A stretch of 12,673 nucleotides of DNA from Pseudocoprococcus catus (GCF_902381825.1 NZ_LR698973.1:2197116-2209788); one strand, 5' to 3'; numbered from the stretch's first letter, positions 1 to 7,453 are shown. A program made the numbers and translations. The notes: generated by a model not told the origin, from the sequence alone.

Positions 1-2
1 TG

Positions 3-344
3 ATATTGAGGATATACATCCGAAATACACGGATAAATAAGCTCTTTTCATACTTTTCACAGGAAAGTGACCCATGCATTGTCAGAAACAGATCTGCCAA
101 AGTTCAACGACTTCTTCATGGCGGCCATGTTAAGGTCTTCTACCGCGATCACATCGTAATCCCGTGCCAGCCGGCACGCCATCTGGTGCAGGAAATCGCT
201 CCGCCGATGCTTGGTTTTCGCATACAGCCCTGCGATCTTTTTGCACTGTCTGGCATAGTTGGAAGACTTTTTGATCATCCTGGACAGCTTCCGCTGTTCC
301 CTGGCGATCTTCGCCTGATGTGTCTTGTACTATTTTTCAAACTC
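3..344 (-). pseudogene. tnpB: Decayed IS200/IS605-family TnpB (OrfB) remnant
   Basis: The minus strand encodes the central part of an IS605 OrfB/TnpB, the RuvC-like RNA-guided nuclease of IS200/IS605 elements. An intact stretch of 73 codons (57-278) carries the family signature IAVEDLNMAAM, which includes the RuvC-II glutamate, followed by SDNAW. The same frame continues upstream as AKIAREQRKLSR but is broken by a TAG at about 333-335, where the family normally has a Lys or Glu after FEK. Downstream a stop follows VTFL. A TnpB-like continuation (CEKYEKSLF) resumes in another frame and then degrades again, so at least two lesions are present. The N-terminal domain and the zinc-ribbon end are not recognisable in the window. 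It cannot encode an active protein. The family call is firm; the exact pseudogene limits are approximate. Confidence 0.85.
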
Positions 345-508
345 AACTGTGATACCGTTCAATTCATTTCAAACATCTTCCATATGATGCTTATAGGATA
401 TCACATTACAATGAATGACTTTTTTTTTACAGATATTTGAAATATCAGACGTAAAACCATTGATTTTATTTTTAAGGTATTGGAACCGGAAGTAAAAAAC
501 GCTTTCAT

Positions 509-529
509 CTCGGTCATTGAATGGCCGAG
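509..529. repeat. Short inverted repeat (hairpin) in the intergenic gap
   Basis: The arms CTCGGTCA and TGGCCGAG pair over 8 positions (one G-T) around a 5-base loop. No T-run follows on either strand, so it is not a typical intrinsic terminator. The stretch from about 345 to 585 holds nothing else I can support. The 18 bases at 509-526 recur exactly, in inverse orientation, at 9150-9167. Confidence 0.5.
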
Positions 530-584
530 AATTCCCGCTCTATCTCTTAAAAATCGAAGCAGTTTTCAGTTACTTCGACTTTTT

Positions 585-619
585 AAAAAAAACGACCCCT
601 TCGGATTTCTCCGAAAGGG
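585..619 (-). terminator. Intrinsic terminator of the coiled-coil membrane protein gene
   Basis: Read on the minus strand, a GC-rich stem (arms at 610-619 and 597-605, one bulged base, 4-base loop) is followed by a few bases and then eight T residues (plus-strand A-run 585-592). It starts about 13 bases after the stop codon of the gene ending at 632, the right place for its terminator. Confidence 0.85.
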
Positions 620-631
620 CCTTGGGAAAAG

Positions 632-1231
632 TCAGTATTCCAAATCTTCCTCATCTCTGCCTGTCTGATTCTGAGCATTCAACGTATCTATCGTATTTTT
701 TAGCAGCTCATTTTCTTTTTTTAATGATCTGTTCTGTTTTTCCAGTTCTTCAATCTGGCGGTTATTCTCTTCAATCAGCCTTGATCTTAATTCAAGAGTT
801 CTTTTGTAACTGTCAATATCCTTCTGCATCTCTTTTAATCTTGCAGCTGAATTTTTGTTGGCATCTGCTAACGCCTGTATCTGTGCCATTACATTTTTAA
901 CATCAATGCCATTTCTATGCGCCTCATCCCTCGCTGATTCCGTCCTAATCGTATAATCTCGAACATCTTTTAGGTCTGCCATGATTTCGGCATGTTTTTG
1001 AAGCAGATTATTGTTTAGATTCTCATGTTCCCTGCTTAGATCCTCATGCTCTTTAGACAGGCTATCATGTTCCTTAGACAAACTGTCATGTTCCTTTGAC
1101 AAGCCCTCATGCTCTTTTGACAACAGTTTAGAATTTGAGTTCTCCTTTCTTATGACAACGATGTCGGCGATGATACTTCCTGCCATTGCAGCGCCGACTG
1201 TAATTAATGTTGCAACAAGTTGACTATCCAT
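632..1231 (-). CDS. Membrane-anchored coiled-coil protein with heptad repeats
   Basis: This unrecognised protein has 199 residues. A hydrophobic segment at about residues 5-28 ends in the positive cluster RK, so it is probably a single membrane anchor with the rest in the cytoplasm. Residues 37-71 are five near-identical heptads (LSKEHDS type). They are followed by a charged helical stretch to about residue 190, rich in Glu, Lys, Asn and Leu (for example IEELEKQNRSLKKENELL), which strongly predicts a long coiled coil. I chose the ATG at 1231 because it has a GGAGG site 10 bases upstream and a promoter-like TTCACA-16-TATACT further up. An ATG at 1309 is also possible (225 residues): it has a GAGGG site 6 bases away and would add a second hydrophobic helix. 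The gene is isolated between two terminators. A structural or scaffolding role is only a guess. Confidence 0.75.
   Translation of the reverse strand: MDSQLVATLITVGAAMAGSIIADIVVIRKENSNSKLLSKEHEGLSKEHDSLSKEHDSLSKEHEDLSREHENLNNNLLQKHAEIMADLKDVRDYTIRTESARDEAHRNGIDVKNVMAQIQALADANKNSAARLKEMQKDIDSYKRTLELRSRLIEENNRQIEELEKQNRSLKKENELLKNTIDTLNAQNQTGRDEEDLEY
1019..1123 (-). repeat. Five tandem 21-bp repeats encoding coiled-coil heptads
   Basis: Five consecutive 21-bp units encode LSKEHEG, LSKEHDS, LSKEHDS, LSKEHED and LSREHEN. The DNA units are similar but not identical at third positions. Each unit is exactly one heptad, so unit gain or loss would lengthen or shorten the coiled coil without breaking the frame. 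Confidence 0.85.
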
Positions 1232-1269
1232 TGTTTCTGTTCCTCCATTATAAATTATCGTCAAAGATA

Positions 1270-1297
1270 AGTATAACCCAATAATTAACAATGTGAA
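1270..1297 (-). promoter_or_regulatory. Possible promoter for the coiled-coil protein gene
   Basis: On the minus strand TTCACA (1292-1297) is followed after 16 bases by TATACT (1270-1275), each one mismatch from the sigma-A consensus. It lies about 40 bases upstream of the ATG at 1231. If real, it favours that start over the one at 1309. Confidence 0.45.
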
Positions 1298-1342
1298 ACT
1301 AGTTGCCATATGATACCCTCACTTTCTTTTCTTCGTTGATAA

Positions 1343-1379
1343 CAAAAAAAAACTCCTCCGCCTGTTGCAGTAGAGGAGT
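1343..1379 (-). terminator. Intrinsic terminator of the adhesin gene
   Basis: On the minus strand ACTCCTC (1373-1379) pairs perfectly with GAGGAGT (1352-1358) around a 14-base loop and is followed by a run of T residues (plus-strand A-run 1344-1352). It lies about 35 bases after the adhesin stop codon at 1413. A T-rich tract on the plus side could let it work in both directions. Confidence 0.85.
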
Positions 1380-1412
1380 CTTTTTATTTACCGAAAGATC
1401 ATCAGATAATTC

Positions 1413-4400
1413 TTATCTTTCTCTTCTTCGTCTGATCACCATGTATCCGCCAAGACCGATCATTACCAGTGCTGCTGCCATACCGACATACAGCATTGTC
1501 TGATCACCGCCTGTATAGACGACAGGGAATGCCTGACCATTCTTGATGTTATAAGTGATGTCGTAGAAGTAATACATGTTCTTGGATGCATCGTGGACAG
1601 CCTTTGATGTATCCATCTTTGCATCTTTTGCCTCCTGATCAGAGACTTCATAAGGAATGTTGACATCAACATTGTCCTTCAGAAGTGTATAACCATCCGG
1701 TGTTTCTGTCTCCGTCAGAACATAATGCTGAGGCATCAGTTCTTTGAAGGTATAAATACCGTTCTTATCTGTTGTACCGGTATAGACGTTGCCATCGTCA
1801 CCGACAAGCTTAAATTTGACACCAGCTAATGGTCTGTTGTCATCGCCATACTTAACAACTTTTAATGAACCTTCGTACACTTCTTCACTGTAAGTGATAC
1901 CGACTTCATTGGTAACGGAAATACGGTCAGATGCCGGCTTTGCCCCATCATAAATGCCTGGGGTTCCTTTATCTGGATCAGTCTTGATTATAAGCGTTAA
2001 TGGCTTGCTTGGATCATCAACCGTTGTGCCAGTTCCTTTGATAGTTGCAGTACCTTTAATCTCGTAATAAGTCGGAGACTTTACTTCTTTTAATGTATAT
2101 GTTCCTAAAGGGTATATAACATTTCCATCTTTGTCTCTGTACAAACTATCTGAAACCACTTTTGTTCCATCATCTAAAACAGTTGATGATACATAGAATT
2201 TTTCATTTGCCATAATTATATTGCCTTTTTCATTGGTTTTGAAATACCATTTCTTATCAGGTGTTCCAGAAATTTTGCCATCTATATTCTGATAATAATC
2301 TACCTCAAAGATAGCTCCTTCAAGCGATGGGGCATTATTTGCAACTTCTACGCCGTTTTTATATGATTTTTTTGTTAATGAAACCATAAACGGGTCATCC
2401 ATAGGTGTTTCATTACATGTCACAGAACCGTTTTTGCCAAGCTCAAGTGTGACACTATGCGGTGTTTTCGTATTACAATCATCCAGATAATAGCCCTTTG
2501 AAGCTTTTATCTCTCTGACGTAATAAGTTGCTGCCACCACTTCTGCTTCATTTGTCGTTCCGTCGGCTTTTGTCACAAGAGTGATATCCTTGCCGCTGGA
2601 GTCTTTTGCTCTTGTCTTGCAGGCTTTATCTGTATAGACATAATACTCTGCACCTTCAAGGCTGTAGCAGCTGTTGCCGTCTGTCAGGCCGTTTGTCCTG
2701 CCTTCATCAGCAGAGACTTTCTTTAAGGACAGTTTGCTGTAGGCCGGTGTATCCACCGCATCAACATGAACCGTTGCCTTGTCTGCTACAGTGACTTTGA
2801 ATACCTCGCTGCTCAACTGGTAGCTGGCAGGAGCAGTTGTTTCTTTTACATAATAGGTGCCTGGCAGGATCTCGACTTTGCCGGTCTCACCTTTATCATT
2901 GGTCCTCAGTTCACCAAAGTAAGTAGCTTTTTTTGTACACCGTTCATCTGTATAGACCGTATAGACAGCTCCGGCCAGTGAATAGTTGCTGTTGCCGTTT
3001 GTCAGATCCGGTTTTCCGGATGTCTTTTTAAGGTCCAGATAACCTTTCTGCAGGTCATTTCTTACCGTGATGTCATAGCCCGTCTTTGTGCCGTTTAAAG
3101 CGCCTGTGGTGTAGACCGGTGTATAATATCCAGGGACATTATCTTCCCAGAAACCGTAGTAGATACGGTTGCCGTCACCGTCTGTCTGAGGCAGGTTGGA
3201 AACCGTTGCGGACCAGTTGTTGGAAGCATCAAGTGTAACATGTGCAACAGTGTCATGCATGTCATCCAGGTTATTGACTGAACCGGAATACAGGGTCAGC
3301 ACGATGGATGCCGGACGGACACCGAACTTATTGGCATCATCATTCCAGTTCTTTGTCACACTGACAGAGATCAGAGGCGGTTCTTTACTGTTGACAGTCA
3401 CTGTTGCGCCGTCACCGACAGTTGCTGTATAAACTTTTTCATCCAGCTTATATCCCTTTGGTGCCGTTGTCTCTTTCACATAGTAGGTACCGGGCAGGAT
3501 CTCAACGTTGCCGGTTGAACCGTTGGCATCTGTCTTTAACTCGCCAAAATAAGTGGCTTTTGTCGTACATTCAGAATTGGTGTAGACGGTATAAACAGCC
3601 CCGGCCAGTGAATAGTTACCGTTATTGGACGTTAATTCAGGGTCATGGGATACTTTCAACAGTCTCATATAACCTTTCTGCAGGTTGTTGTTCAACGTGA
3701 TGTTATAACCGTTCCTTGCGCCGTTCAATGTACCTGCCGCGTAGACCGGTGTATAGTAAGCTGGTTTATTGGCATCTGTCTCCCAGAAACCATAATACAG
3801 CTTATTGCCGCTGCCATCCACATCCGGAAGATCAGATACAGTCGCCTGCCAATTGTTGGCAGAACTCAGTGTCACATCCTGGACCTTTGTTGTCATCTTG
3901 TTGACATCATCGGTTGTGCCGCTCCACAACTCCAGCTTAACAGAGGATGGACGGACACCAAACTTGTTGTTGTCATCATTCCAGTTCTTCTGCACGAATA
4001 CAGAAATATTAGGAACTTCCTTACTTGTAAAGGTCGTTGTATTACCAGCTTTTACATTTAAAGTATGCGTCGTCGGATCGAGGCTGAAGCCTTTAGACGC
4101 CTTTGTTTCCTTTGCATAATAAGTCCCAGGATTCAAAGCTAATGTGCCAGAATTACCATTCCCGTCTGTTCTTAATGTGCCACATGACTGTGTCAATCCG
4201 CTGTCTCTATATACCGTATATTCGGCACCTTCAAGGCTGTAACTGCTGTTATTATTTGTTAATCCTGCATCAGCAGAAATTTTCTGAACCTGGCCGTATC
4301 CGACTGTTGGCGTGTTCGTAATGGTAAACGTGCTTCCGCTCTGAGATGTGCTAGCACTATATCCATTCGGTACACTGTCTTCATAAAATTGCCAGTACAG

Positions 4401-6578
4401 GGTCTTTCCGCTTTCATTTGTAGTCGGAACACTCACCGTCTGAGTCCATCCATTAGAACTGTTCAGTGTATAATCGCCCCATTTCGTGCCCCTTCTGTTG
4501 TTGCTGTCTGTACTATACCATAACGAAACTTTGATACTTGAAGGTCTGATGCCTGATGAATTATTGTTATCATTCCAGTTCTTCTTAACTGTCACTGATC
4601 CTGTATTTATCCAGTCAACTTCAATAGCGGCCTTAGGCGAATAAGGAGATCCTGTCAGATAAGCGAGATCCTGGTATGTACCGTCTTTGTCATAAATAAC
4701 CGCAAGATGGACATCATAGAGGTAGTTATATTTTCCACTTATGTTCGATTGCGAAAAATTGCCACTCTGCGTTAATGCACCTTCGAGATGAAATCTGTCA
4801 TCACTATTTAACGTGACGCTGCCGGAATAACCGTAGCTTTCGCCCTCTTTGTACAGTTTAACGCCGCCTGACATAGTCAATGTCACCTGGTTGCCCTTTG
4901 TTCCATATACTTTATATGTAGGAGATTTCTGAACCCACTGGCCGTTGCCGGATGCAGACACACCAAAGTGAGCGCTTGATTTGATATTTGTTGTACCTTC
5001 AACTGCGATCCTAAGTTCAGGGTTAGCCAGCATGTCAAATTGGCTTGTCATTGCTGTCCAAAGTGCATTAATTGTCGATATCTCCGCACTCGATAATCCT
5101 GTTGTCCAGGTAGCGTCTCCATATGCTTTTGTCGCAAGCATATGAACAAGCCAATGCGCCATCTTTGCTTCAGAATCATTGTAATCAAAGAAAATATCAC
5201 TTGGATACTTCTTCTTGTATTCTCTCATGATGTCTGCAAGGGTCTTTCCGTTTTTACCTTTCCATGTAAAAAAACTGCCATTTGCCTTTGTCCATGAATC
5301 ATTTGAATAAAAAAGTGCTTTCATAAGATTCCAGTGTTTGCCATAATGTCCAATATTTGTTCCACCATTGTAAATGCATGGATGCAGGTTATAAATCTTT
5401 GATTTTGTGCCACCCGTGGAAGGGGCATTTTTTTCAGGATACAGACAATACACAGTTCTCGAATCATCGGTGATAACTTTTCTGGAATAATAATGAGCTG
5501 TTTTGCCATAAAACACTTTCTGTGAATCTGCGCTGCTTCCATCGCCTTCTGACTTTAGCGTTACAAGTTTTTCGTAAGTACCATAATTTACCTGTCCACC
5601 TGTTCCTGTTAATTTATAAGCGCCTTTTGCATTGTCCCATACTGCATTTGCCGCTGTTGCGTCAACGGCATAGAACCCAACGCCCGTTAGTTTAACTGTT
5701 GGCAGCTCAACGCCGTCTGCCAATGAGTACCCTTCAGGGAGAGAAAATCTCATCGATAAAATAAGGTCATCTCCATCCTGTTCATTCCCGACGATCTCCC
5801 AGCTTCCAGGCACCATACCTGCACTATCGTCATCAAAACGGGCTGTCAGATAAGCTGGCATACTACCTACCAGTTCATCTGCATCAGCTGTCTGAGCAAA
5901 CAGATCCTGGTCGTCTAAAAACTCCGTGATAACGTGTTTGCCGCTTGTATCAGCTGCAAAATCAGCCATAATCCTGACATCAGTCTCCGGCATTTCAAAA
6001 GTAAAAAGTCCATCTTTTGCTTTGCCCTCCTGAAGCGTTTCCTCTGTCTGGGCGTCAATGACGTGAATAGTATCTGCCTTATACATTTCAAGTGCGTCTA
6101 CCTGAAGTGTTACTTTGTCACCGGCTTTTGCCTGCATGGTATAAATGCTATCCCTGTCTATACCCTCAGTTGCCTCCTGCAGATCAACTTCATCATCGCT
6201 GTAAAAATAGACAGTACCACCTCTTGGCGGAATGATACGGACGCTGTATGTGCCTTTATTCTCCTCGGCATCCGTTTCACCCTGTGTATCAGTATCTTTG
6301 ACCGTATCTTTCTGTTGATCCTTGATCTCCGAGATATCAACAACTTTTTGGGACTCTGTTTCCGCCTGTTCGGTCTCTGTTTCAGTTTTTCCAGTTTCTG
6401 TAACGGTTTCCGTCAGTTCACCAGTCTCTGTCTGCGTCTCTGTCTGCGTTTCGGTCTCAGCGCCTGTCTCTGTGTCCTGTGTAGCATAAGATGTCACAAG
6501 TCCCGGCGAACACAGAGACAGTGTCATGACCGCAACCAATGCGAAGCTGACGATCTTCTTAAACGTATCGTTCCTCAT
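1413..6578 (-). CDS. Giant modular CnaB/SpaA-type surface adhesin with atypical sorting signal
   Basis: This 1721-residue cell-surface protein starts at the ATG at 6578, which has AGGAG 10 bases upstream; the frame is open further up but without support. Seen in order: signal peptide at residues 1-32; a Thr/Glu-rich low-complexity stalk at about 34-76; beta-rich regions at about 108-345; a thioester-domain-like head at about 355-520 with Cys378 in VYCLY; three alternating pairs of a CnaB domain (KKNWND...GIRPSS starts at about 657, 858, 1070) and a SpaA domain (YSLEGAEYTVY/YSLAGAVYTVY, closing with PGTYYVKET, at about 759, 968, 1178); and three more SpaA-like domains at about 1279, 1394 and 1566. 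The Lys and Glu positions typical of isopeptide-forming domains are visible in most. The C-terminus has VVYTGG at about 1686-1691, a hydrophobic helix and RRRRER. That is a sorting-signal layout but not a canonical LPxTG. No sortase or pilin partner is in the window. A role in attachment to host or mucus is inferred from the family. Confidence 0.93.
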   Translation of the reverse strand: MRNDTFKKIVSFALVAVMTLSLCSPGLVTSYATQDTETGAETETQTETQTETGELTETVTETGKTETETEQAETESQKVVDISEIKDQQKDTVKDTDTQGETDAEENKGTYSVRIIPPRGGTVYFYSDDEVDLQEATEGIDRDSIYTMQAKAGDKVTLQVDALEMYKADTIHVIDAQTEETLQEGKAKDGLFTFEMPETDVRIMADFAADTSGKHVITEFLDDQDLFAQTADADELVGSMPAYLTARFDDDSAGMVPGSWEIVGNEQDGDDLILSMRFSLPEGYSLADGVELPTVKLTGVGFYAVDATAANAVWDNAKGAYKLTGTGGQVNYGTYEKLVTLKSEGDGSSADSQKVFYGKTAHYYSRKVITDDSRTVYCLYPEKNAPSTGGTKSKIYNLHPCIYNGGTNIGHYGKHWNLMKALFYSNDSWTKANGSFFTWKGKNGKTLADIMREYKKKYPSDIFFDYNDSEAKMAHWLVHMLATKAYGDATWTTGLSSAEISTINALWTAMTSQFDMLANPELRIAVEGTTNIKSSAHFGVSASGNGQWVQKSPTYKVYGTKGNQVTLTMSGGVKLYKEGESYGYSGSVTLNSDDRFHLEGALTQSGNFSQSNISGKYNYLYDVHLAVIYDKDGTYQDLAYLTGSPYSPKAAIEVDWINTGSVTVKKNWNDNNNSSGIRPSSIKVSLWYSTDSNNRRGTKWGDYTLNSSNGWTQTVSVPTTNESGKTLYWQFYEDSVPNGYSASTSQSGSTFTITNTPTVGYGQVQKISADAGLTNNNSSYSLEGAEYTVYRDSGLTQSCGTLRTDGNGNSGTLALNPGTYYAKETKASKGFSLDPTTHTLNVKAGNTTTFTSKEVPNISVFVQKNWNDDNNKFGVRPSSVKLELWSGTTDDVNKMTTKVQDVTLSSANNWQATVSDLPDVDGSGNKLYYGFWETDANKPAYYTPVYAAGTLNGARNGYNITLNNNLQKGYMRLLKVSHDPELTSNNGNYSLAGAVYTVYTNSECTTKATYFGELKTDANGSTGNVEILPGTYYVKETTAPKGYKLDEKVYTATVGDGATVTVNSKEPPLISVSVTKNWNDDANKFGVRPASIVLTLYSGSVNNLDDMHDTVAHVTLDASNNWSATVSNLPQTDGDGNRIYYGFWEDNVPGYYTPVYTTGALNGTKTGYDITVRNDLQKGYLDLKKTSGKPDLTNGNSNYSLAGAVYTVYTDERCTKKATYFGELRTNDKGETGKVEILPGTYYVKETTAPASYQLSSEVFKVTVADKATVHVDAVDTPAYSKLSLKKVSADEGRTNGLTDGNSCYSLEGAEYYVYTDKACKTRAKDSSGKDITLVTKADGTTNEAEVVAATYYVREIKASKGYYLDDCNTKTPHSVTLELGKNGSVTCNETPMDDPFMVSLTKKSYKNGVEVANNAPSLEGAIFEVDYYQNIDGKISGTPDKKWYFKTNEKGNIIMANEKFYVSSTVLDDGTKVVSDSLYRDKDGNVIYPLGTYTLKEVKSPTYYEIKGTATIKGTGTTVDDPSKPLTLIIKTDPDKGTPGIYDGAKPASDRISVTNEVGITYSEEVYEGSLKVVKYGDDNRPLAGVKFKLVGDDGNVYTGTTDKNGIYTFKELMPQHYVLTETETPDGYTLLKDNVDVNIPYEVSDQEAKDAKMDTSKAVHDASKNMYYFYDITYNIKNGQAFPVVYTGGDQTMLYVGMAAALVMIGLGGYMVIRRRRER
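2745..4610 (-). repeat. Three CnaB+SpaA repeat units of about 600-640 bp within the adhesin
   Basis: Units lie at 4008-4610, 3372-4007 and 2745-3371. The second and third are the most alike: both carry KNWNDD..NKFGVRP, NYSLAGAVYTVYT, KATYFGEL and VEILPGTYYVKETTAP. The first is more diverged. Stretches of DNA identity between units two and three make this a candidate for recombination-driven length variation and for assembly collapse. Confidence 0.85.
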
Positions 6579-6618
6579 AATTTCTTTTCTCCTTTCATTT
6601 TTGAGATTTAGGGATACG

Positions 6619-6647
6619 TATTTAATATGATATTTTTTGAAATGCAA
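6619..6647 (-). promoter_or_regulatory. Possible promoter of the adhesin gene
   Basis: Minus-strand TTGCAT (6642-6647), 17-base spacer, TAAATA (6619-6624). The match is modest, but the spacing is ideal and it lies 40-70 bases upstream of the ATG at 6578. The 13-bp palindrome lies 19 bases upstream of the -35 box. Confidence 0.4.
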
Positions 6648-6666
6648 TAACTGGACGAAACCCAAT

Positions 6667-6679
6667 GGAATTTAATTCC
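6667..6679. promoter_or_regulatory. Palindromic site GGAATTTAATTCC upstream of the adhesin (copy 1 of 3)
   Basis: This is a perfect 13-bp palindrome with a single central base, 89 bases upstream of the adhesin start. Identical arms occur at 10340 and 11300, also upstream of minus-strand transcription units. Its centre would be near -61 of the predicted start of transcription, a position typical of an activator site. The binding protein is unknown. Confidence 0.6.
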
Positions 6680-6710
6680 GAACGGACTGTGCGTGGTCAT
6701 TGTAAAACGC

Positions 6711-6739
6711 AAAAAAAAATCCCGGAATTAACCCGGAAT
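6711..6739 (-). terminator. Intrinsic terminator of the orphan gene fragment
   Basis: On the minus strand ATTCCGG (6733-6739) pairs with CCGGGAT (6719-6725; one G-T pair) around a 7-base loop and runs straight into nine T residues (plus A-run 6711-6719). It starts 13 bases after the stop codon at 6752, so that ORF was once the end of a transcription unit. Confidence 0.75.
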
Positions 6740-6751
6740 CCAAAAAGCCAA

Positions 6752-6940
6752 TTAAAACTCGTTCTTGAGTTCACGAAACTCCTTAAAACGCTCTCCATAC
6801 ATACCTGTGTACCTCACTTCTTTATTAAATTGGCGTGTTGTTTCCATAGCATAGACATACCTAGCCGGAGCGTTGGGCTTGGAGTCACTCCACGGCAAAT
6901 GGTATGTCACTGCTCTGTTCGATAACTCAATCCCTCTATC
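6752..6940 (-). pseudogene. Orphan C-terminal fragment of an unrecognised gene
   Basis: The minus frame is open for 62 codons and ends in a TAA directly before a clean terminator. The translation has ordinary protein character (for example VTYHLPWSDSKPNAPARYVY and MYGERFKEFRELKNEF) with many charged residues. There is no supported start: the frame begins after an in-frame TAA at 6941-6943, no Shine-Dalgarno precedes the GTG at 6910 or the ATG at 6847, and the IS200/IS605 end hairpin lies just upstream. I read it as the 3' end of a gene whose 5' part was lost when the element inserted or was deleted. I do not recognise the family. A short genuine gene starting at 6847 or 6910 is possible but less likely. 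Confidence 0.45.
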
Positions 6941-6954
6941 TTAAGCCTGCCACA

Positions 6955-6986
6955 GCAAGCCCGTGACTTTAGTCATGGGTTATTGA
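6955..6986 (+). mobile_element. IS200/IS605-type right-end hairpin remnant
   Basis: CCCGTGACT (6960-6968) and AGTCATGGG (6971-6979) form a 9-bp stem (one G-T) with a TT loop, preceded by CAAG and followed by TTATTGAC. This layout matches the subterminal hairpin at the right ends of IS200/IS605 elements. No transposase is attached here, so it is a solo end or the scar of a short non-autonomous derivative. The stop codon of the neighbouring ORF (6973-6975) lies inside the hairpin, which suggests the element trimmed that gene. Confidence 0.6.
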
Positions 6987-7224
6987 CAATATAGTTATTG
7001 CCTGGCGACATTGAGAAGAATAGCACACGCTCGCCTACATTATGCTTTTTTCCATGACCGTCTATAAAATCATATACACAGTCGCCCCAATAATCATTGT
7101 TTTCGGAGTGTATTAAATACTGATATGCTACTCTTGTCTGAAGTTTCTTTTCTTCGTTAACGGTACGTTTCCTTTCTCTTATATCAATAATTTCCCCTTG
7201 AGCAATAATTGCAGGTCTCTTCAA
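6973..7224 (-). CDS. Downstream half of a split DUF3592-like membrane protein
   Basis: The 83 residues from a TTG are soluble and probably beta-rich, with the pattern PAIIAQGEIIDIRERKR...YQYLIH...VYDFIDGHGKKHNVGERVLFFSMSPGNNY. That resembles the extracytoplasmic or OB-like part of DUF3592-type proteins (G-x-V/I-x-D, then a GxxV step near the end). The TTG has no good ribosome site. It overlaps the TGA of the gene at 7221-7448, and the frame continues upstream through that gene's end, so this is most likely the second half of one protein, translated only by frameshift or re-initiation. The last residues and stop fall in an IS200/IS605 end hairpin, so the original C-terminus may also be altered. 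The family assignment is tentative. Confidence 0.5.
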   Translation of the reverse strand: MKRPAIIAQGEIIDIRERKRTVNEEKKLQTRVAYQYLIHSENNDYWGDCVYDFIDGHGKKHNVGERVLFFSMSPGNNYIVNNP

Positions 7225-7448
7225 AAAAGCCTGTACGCATGTCTTAATAAAAATATTGTTGCTAATACTAGCAGTCCGAAATAAATCATCGATACATCAT
7301 CAATATTATTAAAATCAGTTGCTAATACAACAATTGCCCAAAACGCAGCTATGATAAATAACGCAACTATAGAACGCACTCTGCTCTTTTTCTTAAACAA
7401 TTTGTATTCAGATGTATCTTTTAAAATATTGTATAATTCTTTCTTCAT
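7221..7448 (-). CDS. Upstream half of a split DUF3592-like protein: two membrane helices
   Basis: The 75 residues have a charged N-terminus (MKKELYNILKDTSEYKLFKKK), a membrane helix at about 27-44, a short acidic loop (DFNNIDDV) and a second helix at about 53-68, ending HAYRLF and stop. The end sits on a run of six T residues. Adding one T, or a -1 slip of the ribosome there, would fuse it to the next ORF to give a protein of about 157 residues with two helices followed by a soluble domain, the usual DUF3592-like arrangement. The ATG at 7448 lacks a clear Shine-Dalgarno, because a stable hairpin (7454-7502) takes up that position. Confidence 0.6.
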   Translation of the reverse strand: MKKELYNILKDTSEYKLFKKKSRVRSIVALFIIAAFWAIVVLATDFNNIDDVSMIYFGLLVLATIFLLRHAYRLF

Positions 7449-7453
7449 TAATT

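Noticed and set aside
517..900. A plus-strand ORF of 127 codons beginning MNGREFPLYLL
   Set aside because: It runs through the terminator at 585-619 and antisense into the coiled-coil gene; the start lies inside a hairpin and no Shine-Dalgarno precedes it.
3404..4119. Overlapping plus-strand ORFs of 98-138 codons inside the adhesin repeats
   Set aside because: They are mirror frames of the repeated CnaB/SpaA units, lack ribosome sites, and have no recognisable protein features.
2745..4610. The regular repeats considered as a CRISPR array
   Set aside because: Repeat units are over 600 bp, in frame and encode protein domains; there are no short repeats with unique spacers anywhere in the window.
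1413..6578. Reading the adhesin as the major or tip subunit of a sortase-assembled pilus operon
   Set aside because: No sortase C, signal peptidase or second pilin gene lies beside it; both flanks are terminated and occupied by unrelated genes.
5934..6611. A 225-codon plus-strand ORF opposite the adhesin's N-terminal region
   Set aside because: It lies wholly antisense to the adhesin's signal peptide, Thr/Glu-rich stalk and first domain, is Cys/Phe-rich in a way typical of shadow frames, and has no ribosome site.
6665..6925. An 86-codon plus-strand ORF over the adhesin upstream region
   Set aside because: It crosses the palindrome and a minus-strand terminator, and its start has no ribosome site. 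The opposite strand holds a more protein-like frame ending at that terminator.
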